From DASUBN01 sp964584665 (GTDB lineage Bacteria > Pseudomonadota > Gammaproteobacteria > Natronospirales > REEB76), in the NCBI GenBank assembly GCA_964584665.1, contig CAZPAO010000012.1, positions 1 to 64,000 of the forward strand: 64,000 nt of DNA. Direction: 5' to 3'. The position numbers and the translations under genes are program-made. Positions within the stretch are counted from its first letter, which is position 1. Each line of letters starts with the position of its first letter. Below, one piece after another: positions 58,107 to 64,000 of the stretch. The notes under the pieces are model-generated. The model saw only the letters and a list, made by a program, of their open reading frames with translations, ran no database searches and was not told the origin of the DNA.

Positions 58107-58439
58107 CTAGCCCCTCCCCGCGGAAGGGGCGGCATGCCGTAGCAGGCCCCAGAGCTTCGACAACACGAAACCTATGAATCCATACCACACGGTGTTCATC
58201 GCGACGATGAACACGAAGGCGAATGCGATGTCGAACCAGGTCGGCGGTTCGTAGGCATCCATGGCCATCAGCGAGAAGGAGGGAGGGCACAAGAGCACCG
58301 CGATATCTGACGAGAGGATTCTGTCGAGTGCCGGATTCCCTGCGCGAGTGTAGATCTCATCCGCCGTCATGTATGTGAGCGCAATCACGAAGCCGATGGC
58401 GGCGAATACGAGGACTGTTTTTGATAGTTTTAAGTGCAT
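58107..58439 (-). CDS. Small LCPPS-motif membrane protein (module B partner)
   Basis: 110 residues. Helices at about 8-26 and 70-95; LCPPSFSLMAMDAYEPP (50-66) between them. It aligns with the module A protein through GN/GD-AL-R, LCPPS, the NTVWYGFIGFVLSKL end and overall length. GGGGG precedes the ATG, 13 bases after the papain-like gene. Function unknown. Confidence 0.72.
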   Translation of the reverse strand: MHLKLSKTVLVFAAIGFVIALTYMTADEIYTRAGNPALDRILSSDIAVLLCPPSFSLMAMDAYEPPTWFDIAFAFVFIVAMNTVWYGFIGFVLSKLWGLLRHAAPSAGRG

Positions 58440-58452
58440 GTTGCCCCCACTG

Positions 58453-59061
58453 TCAGTATCCCGGCAACGTCGGTCTCACCCCAGGGGGATGGAACGGCGG
58501 TGTCTTATCGTATAGCCGATGCAAGGCGTCCAACAAGCGGTCGGGCGAAACATCCCCTGGATACCCTGGGCCCTTCAACCCTGCAGACCCGAGCAGACCG
58601 CCGGCAAACGTGGCGCAATTCCTCCCTTCCAAGTCATAGGGGGTCGGCCCGGCATTCTTGAGCAGGTATTGGCGCGCCTTCTCCATCTGCTCAGCTGTCG
58701 CGGGTACCTGCACTTGGTCGGTTATGGAGCGGCCAGGAGCCACCGGATCAACCACGCCTGGTACGGGCACGAGTGCGGATAGGATGCCTAGTGGGGTGTT
58801 CGCAGGATCCAGACCGAACACCGGCCCACCATTTATGGAGACGCCGACGTGTCCAAATTTGTTTCCACCCTCTCCCGCATATTTGTTCACCGTGATGTAG
58901 CCGTGTTGGACTTTCGCCTCAAGCGGCACGGATCCGCTGCTTGGTGCTGCGGATAGCAAAGCATCTCCGATGCCTCGGAAATCTGCTCGCGGCGTTTGGC
59001 CCAGCAATGCATGCGCCAGGCCCAATTGGTCGGCATCGTCTTCATCATAAGGTTGAGCCAT
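58453..59061 (-). CDS. Permuted papain-like (LRAT/NlpC-like) predicted hydrolase, module B
   Basis: 202 residues (GAGGT upstream). His71 in NKFGHVGVSINGGPVFG and Cys149 in LEGRNCATFAGGLLGSAG mark the same permuted His-Cys layout as module A, with PGVVDPVAPGRSITDQVQVPATAEQ between. N-termini of the two proteins are also alike (GLAHALLG versus GLGHGLYG). Lies between scaffold and capsid genes, so it is expressed late. Substrate unknown. Confidence 0.72.
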   Translation of the reverse strand: MAQPYDEDDADQLGLAHALLGQTPRADFRGIGDALLSAAPSSGSVPLEAKVQHGYITVNKYAGEGGNKFGHVGVSINGGPVFGLDPANTPLGILSALVPVPGVVDPVAPGRSITDQVQVPATAEQMEKARQYLLKNAGPTPYDLEGRNCATFAGGLLGSAGLKGPGYPGDVSPDRLLDALHRLYDKTPPFHPPGVRPTLPGY

Positions 59062-59090
59062 GTTTACCTCGAGTTTATTGGATCGATACA

Positions 59091-59105
59091 GAGTTCAGGG
59101 AACTC
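59091..59105. promoter_or_regulatory. Short palindrome between divergent phage genes
   Basis: GAGTTC (59091-59096), AGG, GAACTC (59100-59105), in the 145-base gap between module B (minus) and a WYL-like gene (plus). A candidate operator for the WYL-like protein; otherwise no promoter could be fixed here. Confidence 0.35.
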
Positions 59106-59206
59106 CTGATGGTCATGTCGCATTTTGTGCGCGCAATATCAGCTCCGTTGTTCATGTAGGGTGTTTACCGGGCGATAAGCCCCACAGCGTCAGGAGGGTC
59201 CCTCAG

Positions 59207-59518
59207 TTGAGTAAAGCCGAATTGATCTGCGAAGCCATCGCCACCCGCTCCCGCCTTCAGATCTGCTACCACGACCATTACCGTGTGGTGGAACCCAACG
59301 AGTACGGCTCCGATCAGCGGGGCAATCCCATCCTCCTCGCCTTTCAGGTGGAAGGCGGAGGCGGCCGCGACAGCCGGGCCGGTTGGCGTGTGCTCGACCT
59401 AGCCTCCATGGCCAGAATCGCCATCCTCCCGGAGCACTTCCGCGGTCCCATGCCGCGCAATAAGCAGGATGAGGTCCGCATCGGCAGGTCCTGCCTGACC
59501 GTGATCGTCGGGCTCTAA
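59207..59518 (+). CDS. Stand-alone WYL-like domain protein 1
   Basis: 103 residues from a TTG start with AGGAGGG eight bases upstream; there is no ATG that keeps the domain whole. LSKAELICEAIATRSRLQICYHDHYRVVEPNEYGSDQRGNPILLAFQVEGGGG...AGWRVLDLASMARIAILPEHFRGP follows the WYL fold (YxxxxRxVEPxxYG...L.A.Q..GG...W...D...R). WYL domains bind nucleic acid or small ligands and regulate defence and stress genes. No DNA-binding domain is attached. It is on the strand opposite to the phage operon. Confidence 0.78.
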   Translation: MSKAELICEAIATRSRLQICYHDHYRVVEPNEYGSDQRGNPILLAFQVEGGGGRDSRAGWRVLDLASMARIAILPEHFRGPMPRNKQDEVRIGRSCLTVIVGL

Positions 59519-59525
59519 CCCGCGC

Positions 59526-60425
59526 TCAGCGCTTCTTGCCGAATACCCGTTTCCACGCCTTCTCGAACTCGTCCGGATCCGTGATGCCTGCCAGATCTCT
59601 GGCGCTTACGTCGCCATCGCCTGCGGCGCCACCCTGGTTCAGCTTGGCGCCTGCCGCCTGCATGCCCGCGGCGATCTTGGCCTGTGCCTCCGCATTGCCG
59701 CGGCCCTTCGGCGCATAACCCCTCGCCCGCGCGTATTCCCACACCAGCTCAGCCGGGTTTCGCCCCTGCTGCATCGCGTTGTTCACGATCTCCGCCGTAT
59801 TCATGCGCAAGATCGCCGCCCGCTCGCCGGGGGAATAACCCAGCGTCTGCAGTTCCTTGTCCCGCACCTCGGATGCGAACCGGTAGGCATCGGGGTACTC
59901 AGGCTCCTTCTTGGCGAACTCGTGTTCCTGAACCGTGGCCCATGAGGAATACTGCTGCAACGCGGCCCGCTGCTGCGCCGCCTGCTCCTGCTGCTGGCGC
60001 CATTGCTGCAGTTCGGCCGTGCTCGCCTGCATGTTCCCCAGCACGTGGTTGATGTAGTCCAGCGGCCGCGTCTCGGGATCAGGCATCTGCGGCTGCTTCT
60101 CCACCGGCATCTGCTGCAGGCGTTGCGCCAGCTGCGCCTGCCACTCCCGGTGTTGCCGCAGTTCCTCACGTAGCTGTTTCTTCTCGGCGCGCTCCTCCTG
60201 CAGGGCTTGCAGAGGCACGAACCGCTCCCGTTCAGCCCGTTCCGGCGCCGGTGCCTCCGGCTCACTGATTGATGGACTGATGTCCTCATCTGAGTCCCGC
60301 TGGGTCGCGTCCGTTCGGATGTCTGGGCCCGTGTCGTTGTCGGAAAGCGGGGTGGGTACATCTCTGCCCCCGCTCTCGAAGAACTTGTGTTCGGCTTCGT
60401 TCAATTGCGGCATTGCGCCGGACAT
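59526..60425 (-). CDS. Phage scaffolding protein
   Basis: 299 residues, acidic at the N-terminus and strongly helical/coiled with Gln, Glu, Arg and Ala repeats (LQALQEERAEKKQLREELRQHREWQAQLAQRLQQM, AELQQWRQQQEQAAQQRAALQQY), ending FEKAWKRVFGKKR. Composition and position between portal and capsid genes fit a head-assembly scaffold. No sequence-specific motif exists for the role. Confidence 0.75.
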   Translation of the reverse strand: MSGAMPQLNEAEHKFFESGGRDVPTPLSDNDTGPDIRTDATQRDSDEDISPSISEPEAPAPERAERERFVPLQALQEERAEKKQLREELRQHREWQAQLAQRLQQMPVEKQPQMPDPETRPLDYINHVLGNMQASTAELQQWRQQQEQAAQQRAALQQYSSWATVQEHEFAKKEPEYPDAYRFASEVRDKELQTLGYSPGERAAILRMNTAEIVNNAMQQGRNPAELVWEYARARGYAPKGRGNAEAQAKIAAGMQAAGAKLNQGGAAGDGDVSARDLAGITDPDEFEKAWKRVFGKKR

Positions 60426-60508
60426 AGCGATATCTCCTCGTTACTGGATGGTTCGTGCATTCGTGTGTGATGCCGGCTTGCATGCGCCGGCGGGGGTCGG
60501 ATGGCCTG

Positions 60509-60883
60509 TCAGCTGTCCGTCAGCCAGGCCATCGCCCGGGTGGGTTCCCAGAAGAGCTTCACGCGGTAACCGTTGCTGGAAGCCACGTCGTCGAAGAAGG
60601 TGTATTTGTGCATGTTCTCGGGGTCGGCCGGCAGCACCACCGCGATCTTGGTGCGGCGCGGCAGGCCTTGTGCAGTGAACATATCCGGCAATCGGCGGAT
60701 GTCCTCCACCGGCATCCCCAGGGTGGCGCCCGAATAGTCGACTAAGCTGCCCTGCGCGAAGGTGGCTTTTACGAGCGCCACACTCTTGTCCACCTGGGCG
60801 AACACGTCCTCAGCGGAGATCGCGCCTTCCGCTACGATCCGCACGATGTCATCCGACGGCTGATGCTCGATCTTCCAGCTCAT
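60509..60883 (-). CDS. STAS/SEC14-like domain protein
   Basis: 124 residues: MSWKIEHQPSDDIVRIVAEGAISAEDVFAQVDKSVALVKA...SLVDYSGATLGMPVEDIRRLPDMF...KIAVVLPADPENMHKYTFFDDVASSNGYRVKLFWEPTRAMAWL. This matches the small STAS/SEC14-like alpha/beta domain found in bacterial hypothetical proteins. It is not a usual phage structural gene and may be a cargo gene. Confidence 0.7.
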   Translation of the reverse strand: MSWKIEHQPSDDIVRIVAEGAISAEDVFAQVDKSVALVKATFAQGSLVDYSGATLGMPVEDIRRLPDMFTAQGLPRRTKIAVVLPADPENMHKYTFFDDVASSNGYRVKLFWEPTRAMAWLTDS

Positions 60884-61020
60884 CCCTGGCTTCCTTTATG
60901 TTCTATCGGGCACATCACCCGATATGTCATCCCCTTCCTTGTAAGTGTGACACCCTGCGCATAATTCTTCCACGTGATTCTTTAGTGTGTGCCGTAAGCC
61001 ACTGATTTGTCGGACCTCAT
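60884..61020. promoter_or_regulatory. Divergent promoter region of a WYL-like gene
   Basis: The 137-base gap holds TTGTAA (60939-60944) and CATAAT (60960-60965) on the plus strand with a short 15-base spacer, GTGT-G-ACAC (60945-60953) between them, and an ATCGGG/CCCGAT hairpin (60905-60923) upstream. Confidence 0.4.
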
Positions 61021-61317
61021 ATGCAACGGCGCGTCATCTGCAAAGCCATCGAACAGCACCGCCTCCTCGAGCTCCACTACGAGGGACAATTCCGCATCGT
61101 CGAGCCCCACGTCTATGGGCACGACGGTGGCGATGTGATCCTGCTGCGCGCATATCAGATAGCCGGTGGAAGCGGCTCACGGGCGCCGGTGGGCTGGAAG
61201 ATGTTCGATACCGCCAAGATAGGCCGCCTGGACATACTCGACACCTGCTTCGAGGGTGCCCGCCCGGACTACCAGCCGCAGGAGCGCGTGATCCACGAGA
61301 TCTACCGCCAGCTGTGA
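61021..61317 (+). CDS. Stand-alone WYL-like domain protein 2
   Basis: 98 residues. MQRRVICKAIEQHRLLELHYEGQFRIVEPHVYGHDGGDVILLRAYQIAGGSG...VGWKMFDTAKIGRLDILDTCFEGARPDYQ aligns along its whole length with the WYL-like protein at 59207-59518. No other domain is attached. It is on the plus strand inside the minus-strand phage operon, with its own promoter-like sequence. Probably a small ligand- or nucleic-acid-binding regulator. Confidence 0.8.
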   Translation: MQRRVICKAIEQHRLLELHYEGQFRIVEPHVYGHDGGDVILLRAYQIAGGSGSRAPVGWKMFDTAKIGRLDILDTCFEGARPDYQPQERVIHEIYRQL

Positions 61318-61332
61318 CCTGGGGCATCGCCA

Positions 61333-61662
61333 ATGTGCGGTACCGAACAGAACGGTGTCTCCGGCGGGTCTTACCATCGGGTTCACTTAGACCCGGTGGC
61401 CGCCTTGCCGAATCTTCATACCGATCTTGCTCAAGCCCTGGCCGCGTCCATGAAGAATGGGACTGCCGGTGGACCGTCGATCGAGCTATTGATGTCCATG
61501 ATCCAGGTCGCGGCCGAAGCGGCGGCGCTCATGGGGGGTCCAGGCGGTTTCGTGGTTCAGGATGGATCGGGCAAAGCGACTCAGCATTCGTCCAGCGGGA
61601 CGTCAGATCCTACCGCACACCTGATCGAGACTGTCGAGGAGGCCTATCATCTGCCGTCCTAA
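61333..61662 (+). CDS. Possible small protein downstream of WYL-like gene
   Basis: 109 residues, 15 bases after the WYL-like stop and on the same strand. The middle is helical and hydrophobic (SIELLMSMIQVAAEAAALMGGPGGFVV), the rest polar. No family recognised and no clear ribosome-binding site. It may be the second gene of a small operon or a spurious ORF. The following 228 bases (61663-61890) hold nothing I can identify. Confidence 0.4.
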   Translation: MCGTEQNGVSGGSYHRVHLDPVAALPNLHTDLAQALAASMKNGTAGGPSIELLMSMIQVAAEAAALMGGPGGFVVQDGSGKATQHSSSGTSDPTAHLIETVEEAYHLPS

Positions 61663-61890
61663 GGAAGGCGCATGACCGATGGACCTGTTGGAAACGATTG
61701 ACCGGACCTGCACCCCCGCCACATCCCTGATTGATTTCCCTTTCTTGCGGGCGATGCCTCCCTCCGGACACCGCAGCACTATGCGCTTATCCTCTCGCAG
61801 CTGCTATCGGGCTTCCCCTGAATCGGACCAACGGGGATCCGCTGCCATAGCGCCGCGTCGCCCTGCCACGCGCAGCCGATTGTGACAGTC

Positions 61891-63774
61891 TCAAGGGGGC
61901 AATTGGCCCACCATCTGCGCCCTCACCTTCTGTGCCTGAGCCTGTTTGAGCCCTGCTGAAGCGGCGAGATTCGCCACTTCAGCTTGCTCCAGCGGGTCCG
62001 GTGGCGCAGGTGGCGGTGGCGGGACCGGAGGCGGTGCGGCCTGGGCTTTCAGCTTCTGCACCATCGCCTGCGGGAAGGGCGAGTAATCCAGCGCGATCAG
62101 CGCGGCCTGGGGCGTCACCATCTGCGGCATCGTCCCCGCCAGCAGCGTGAACGCCTCCCAGGTCCGCTGTTTCACGTTCGGCGACGTGGGTGCCTCGTCC
62201 ACGATCACGTCGTATTCGACTGCCAAGTCATCATAGACCAGCGGCACGTATTGCACGCCGTCCTGCCCCACCACCCGGATGAGCCGGCCCTCGGGTATGT
62301 ATTTTCGTATCAAGGTCAGCAGCGCCCGGCCCTGCTCCTTGCGGTAGCGCCTCAACCCGTCGAATAGGTAGGCGAGCATGTTCAGGCCCGATTGTCGCCG
62401 CCCCTCTTCCAACACGCCGCTCGGATCCAGCGCCTGGGAGAGGCCCATCACCTCTGGATTCACCCCAGCCACCGCCCTCAGGGACTGCTCGCAATACTGC
62501 ATCAGCGTCATCATCTGCGGCGGCATGTTGTTCACGGGCCGCGGCATGATCTTGTTGGCCGTGATGGCCCCGTCCGTCATGGCGACGTTACGCGAGGGAT
62601 CGGCCCAGTCCTCCTCCGCTTCCCTCAGGTTAACGAAGGCGTCTGGTTCGTACAGGATGCCGCCCTTGCCCGAAGTCGCGATGATCTCCAGCATCGAAGA
62701 CATGAACTTGTTGGCCCAGCGCTGCGGGTCCTTCATGGCCCGCACGATGCCGTACCAGCACTTCTGTTTCCGGTCCCGCTTCGCCGTCATCGCCTTGTAG
62801 GTGAAGCTGTCGCCCGTGGGTGTGTCCTTGCGTTCAAGCACCTCATCTCCGGAGAAGCACATCCGCCGGTAACGCCGCCGCTTCTGCTTCAGGATATGCA
62901 CCCCTTCCAGCAACGCCTCCACCTTGGCGTATTCCTCCGCGTCGAGCGTGATCAGACCCTGTGCATCCGGTTGCAGGCGATGGGCCGGCAGCAGGAACCC
63001 ACCGTCTTCATCGGGCGTGTTCAGCATCAGAAACGCCCGCTCGGGCCCGAGTTGCTGCACCGGCACGCGATACACCGGTTCATGCTCCCACCACTGGAAG
63101 TCATGCACGATCACCTTGTCGCCGCCCTTGTCCCGTCCGCCGCTGCCGGAATCGGCCCGGTAGAAAGCCGCCGCGATCACGTCCACCGGGCTATCCGCTT
63201 CCCGTGCCCCACCCGGTGCCGCGAAATCACCGTCTGGCCACAGCTCCAGCGCCTCCTTGCGCCCATACACCTTGGAGCGGCACACCCACTTCGCATCCGC
63301 GTGGTTCTTGCGGCTGCTCGCGGGATCCACGTCCATCTCCAGCGGGTCCACCCGCGAGATGTCGATGCGGCCGTCCAGGTCCAGGTCGTAATCCAGCTCC
63401 GTGTCCGTCCAGCCCTCGCCGCACACCGTCGCATCGTAGAAGGCGTCCGATTCCTCGTGCTCCGCGTCGCACTCTTCCCTCACCCATTCCGCCGCGGCCG
63501 TCAGCACCTCGTTCACGCCGGCGGAACCCGCCTGGCGGGGCAGGTAGCTCACCTCCTGCCGGTTGCTGATCTCGTGCCCCGCGATGGCATCGGCGATGGG
63601 CGCGATGTTGTTGAAGGTCGTGCGGGGCCTTAGCGCCTGGTCCATCTGCGAGGCGTCATCCTCGCTCCACTGGTGCCCCGCCACGAAGGCGAAGTCCTCC
63701 CGGGCGTCGGCCCGCCATTGGCGCCGCTTGGCTACGGATGCGGCCAAGAGCCCCTGTGCTTCTTCTATATCCAT
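61891..63774 (-). CDS. P22-type portal protein
   Basis: 627 residues. The opening (RREWRADAREDFAFVAGHQWSEDDASQMDQALRPRTTFNNIAPIADAIAGHEISNRQEVSYLPR-like) and central blocks (VDPASSRKNHADAKWVCRSKVYGRKEALELWPDGDF, AMKDPQRWANKFMSSMLEIIATSGKGGILYEPDAF, NPEVMGLSQALDPSGVLEEGRRQSGLNMLAYLFDGLRRYRKEQGRALLTLI) identify the P22-like portal family. The C-terminus is Pro-rich then helical. It forms the dodecameric DNA gate. No terminase gene precedes it inside the window. Confidence 0.88.
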   Translation of the reverse strand: MDIEEAQGLLAASVAKRRQWRADAREDFAFVAGHQWSEDDASQMDQALRPRTTFNNIAPIADAIAGHEISNRQEVSYLPRQAGSAGVNEVLTAAAEWVREECDAEHEESDAFYDATVCGEGWTDTELDYDLDLDGRIDISRVDPLEMDVDPASSRKNHADAKWVCRSKVYGRKEALELWPDGDFAAPGGAREADSPVDVIAAAFYRADSGSGGRDKGGDKVIVHDFQWWEHEPVYRVPVQQLGPERAFLMLNTPDEDGGFLLPAHRLQPDAQGLITLDAEEYAKVEALLEGVHILKQKRRRYRRMCFSGDEVLERKDTPTGDSFTYKAMTAKRDRKQKCWYGIVRAMKDPQRWANKFMSSMLEIIATSGKGGILYEPDAFVNLREAEEDWADPSRNVAMTDGAITANKIMPRPVNNMPPQMMTLMQYCEQSLRAVAGVNPEVMGLSQALDPSGVLEEGRRQSGLNMLAYLFDGLRRYRKEQGRALLTLIRKYIPEGRLIRVVGQDGVQYVPLVYDDLAVEYDVIVDEAPTSPNVKQRTWEAFTLLAGTMPQMVTPQAALIALDYSPFPQAMVQKLKAQAAPPPVPPPPPAPPDPLEQAEVANLAASAGLKQAQAQKVRAQMVGQLPP

Positions 63775-63838
63775 GTCTATTCCATCTGTTTTGCGGATAT
63801 TTTCCGGTCCTCCCCGCCTCTGGAGCAGGCTCCGGTCC

Positions 63839-63860
63839 TATAATCTTGCGGCCCCGCAAG
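63839..63860 (+). promoter_or_regulatory. -10 box and palindrome ahead of the GFA-family gene
   Basis: TATAAT at 63839-63844 is followed at once by CTTGCGG-CC-CCGCAAG (63845-63860), a perfect seven-base-arm inverted repeat at the expected transcript start. No clear -35 is seen. Confidence 0.45.
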
Positions 63861-63930
63861 GGCTGGTATGTGACGCAGGCAGGGGTGCCGGCGCTTCGGG
63901 ATCATCTCAACCAATGAGGGATCCACGCTC

Positions 63931-64000
63931 ATGAAGACATATCAAGGCAATTGTTTCTGCGGCGCAGTGCGGTTCACCCTTACCGGCGAACCCGCCGGCA
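63931..64000 (+). CDS. GFA/CENP-V family protein (3' end outside window)
   Basis: Only the first 23 codons are visible: MKTYQGNCFCGAVRFTLTGEP. The CxCG...RF pattern is the N-terminal zinc motif of the GFA (glutathione-dependent formaldehyde-activating, CENP-V) family. It looks like a host gene and is the first gene to the right of the phage portal. Confidence 0.7.
   Translation, partial: MKTYQGNCFCGAVRFTLTGEPAG

Larger units (their letters stand above)
43932..63774 (-). mobile_element. Podovirus-type structural and lysis gene cluster (prophage or remnant)
   Basis: About 20 kb, nearly all on the minus strand, running from portal to lysis in the usual late-operon order. Present: portal, scaffold, N4-gp56-type capsid protein, adaptor, nozzle-like protein, ejection-type proteins, fibre, spanin-like XhlA, GH108 endolysin, holin. 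Not seen: terminase, integrase, repressor, replication genes, or flanking att repeats. Four genes are inserted on the plus strand. Host-type genes flank both ends (DUF2846-like lipoprotein; GFA family). Confidence 0.85.

Noticed and set aside
61679..61885. 68-codon plus-strand ORF after the WYL-like gene
   Set aside because: No ribosome-binding site, Ser/Arg-rich composition typical of noncoding GC-rich frames, and no neighbour logic.
62392..63633. 413-codon plus-strand frame opposite the portal gene
   Set aside because: Antisense shadow; the portal family blocks are on the minus strand.
43932..63930. att direct repeats or a tRNA target at the phage ends
   Set aside because: Both borders were read for shared words; only six-base matches were found and no tRNA is near.
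1..64000. CRISPR arrays, rRNA or tRNA genes, IS elements
   Set aside because: No regularly spaced repeats, no cloverleaf-like or rRNA sequence and no transposase was recognised on either strand by reading.

Overview
The window looks like the chromosome of a high-GC gammaproteobacterium. The basis is the gene content (PyrC, RNase T and Grx4 encoded close together; a stand-alone pyruvate dehydrogenase operon whose E3 carries its own lipoyl domain; FadE; LpoB/LPP20 lipoproteins; three diguanylate cyclase/phosphodiesterase-type proteins). I cannot place it below class level. No rRNA, tRNA or CRISPR array was recognised.

Layout. 1-7016: two bufferin-type RiPP (copper-binding peptide) loci of different precursor classes face each other, bufA2-bufB-bufC-peptidase on the plus strand and bufA1-bufB-bufC-doxX on the minus strand, separated by a PagL-like lipid A deacylase, an azoreductase and its HxlR regulator. 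7017-12428: RhlE-type RNA helicase with a long leader, an acetyltransferase, carbonic anhydrase, small lipoproteins and a LysE exporter behind a leader-peptide/terminator arrangement. 12425-19077: pyruvate dehydrogenase operon aceE-aceF-(secreted protein-VOC protein)-lpd. 19237-27536: M17 aminopeptidase, pyrC, rnt, grxD, BON lipoprotein, DUF1289, Urate_ox_N membrane protein, nadC, fadE. 27591-37481: two tandem paralogous membrane GAF-GGDEF-EAL proteins, a DUF4382-like lipoprotein, and a PAS-GGDEF-EAL protein with a broken GGDEF motif. 37603-41150: a four-lipoprotein operon (LPP20, LpoB, COG3014-like, LPP20). 41328-43935: lipoprotein, alkyltransferase-like DNA repair protein, PadR regulator with a HAAS/sensor membrane protein, DUF2846-like lipoprotein.

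43932-63774 is a podovirus-type morphogenesis and lysis cluster, almost entirely on the minus strand: P22-type portal, scaffold, N4-gp56-type capsid protein, adaptor, gp10-like nozzle, ejection-type proteins, fibre, and an overlapping XhlA-GH108-holin lysis cassette. No terminase, integrase, repressor or replication gene is visible. A GFA-family gene starts just beyond the portal at the window edge, so this is either a structural-only remnant/domesticated particle cluster or a prophage whose packaging genes lie further right.

The most novel-looking content is inside the phage cluster. Between scaffold and capsid there is a duplicated two-gene module: a permuted papain-like (His...Cys) predicted hydrolase followed by a small membrane protein with an LCPPS motif. 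Two stand-alone WYL-like proteins are inserted on the opposite strand, and a tandem pair of secreted four-cysteine paralogues lies further on. On the host side, both bufferin loci carry a strong hairpin between or near the precursor and maturase genes, which suggests a shared way of making far more precursor than enzyme.
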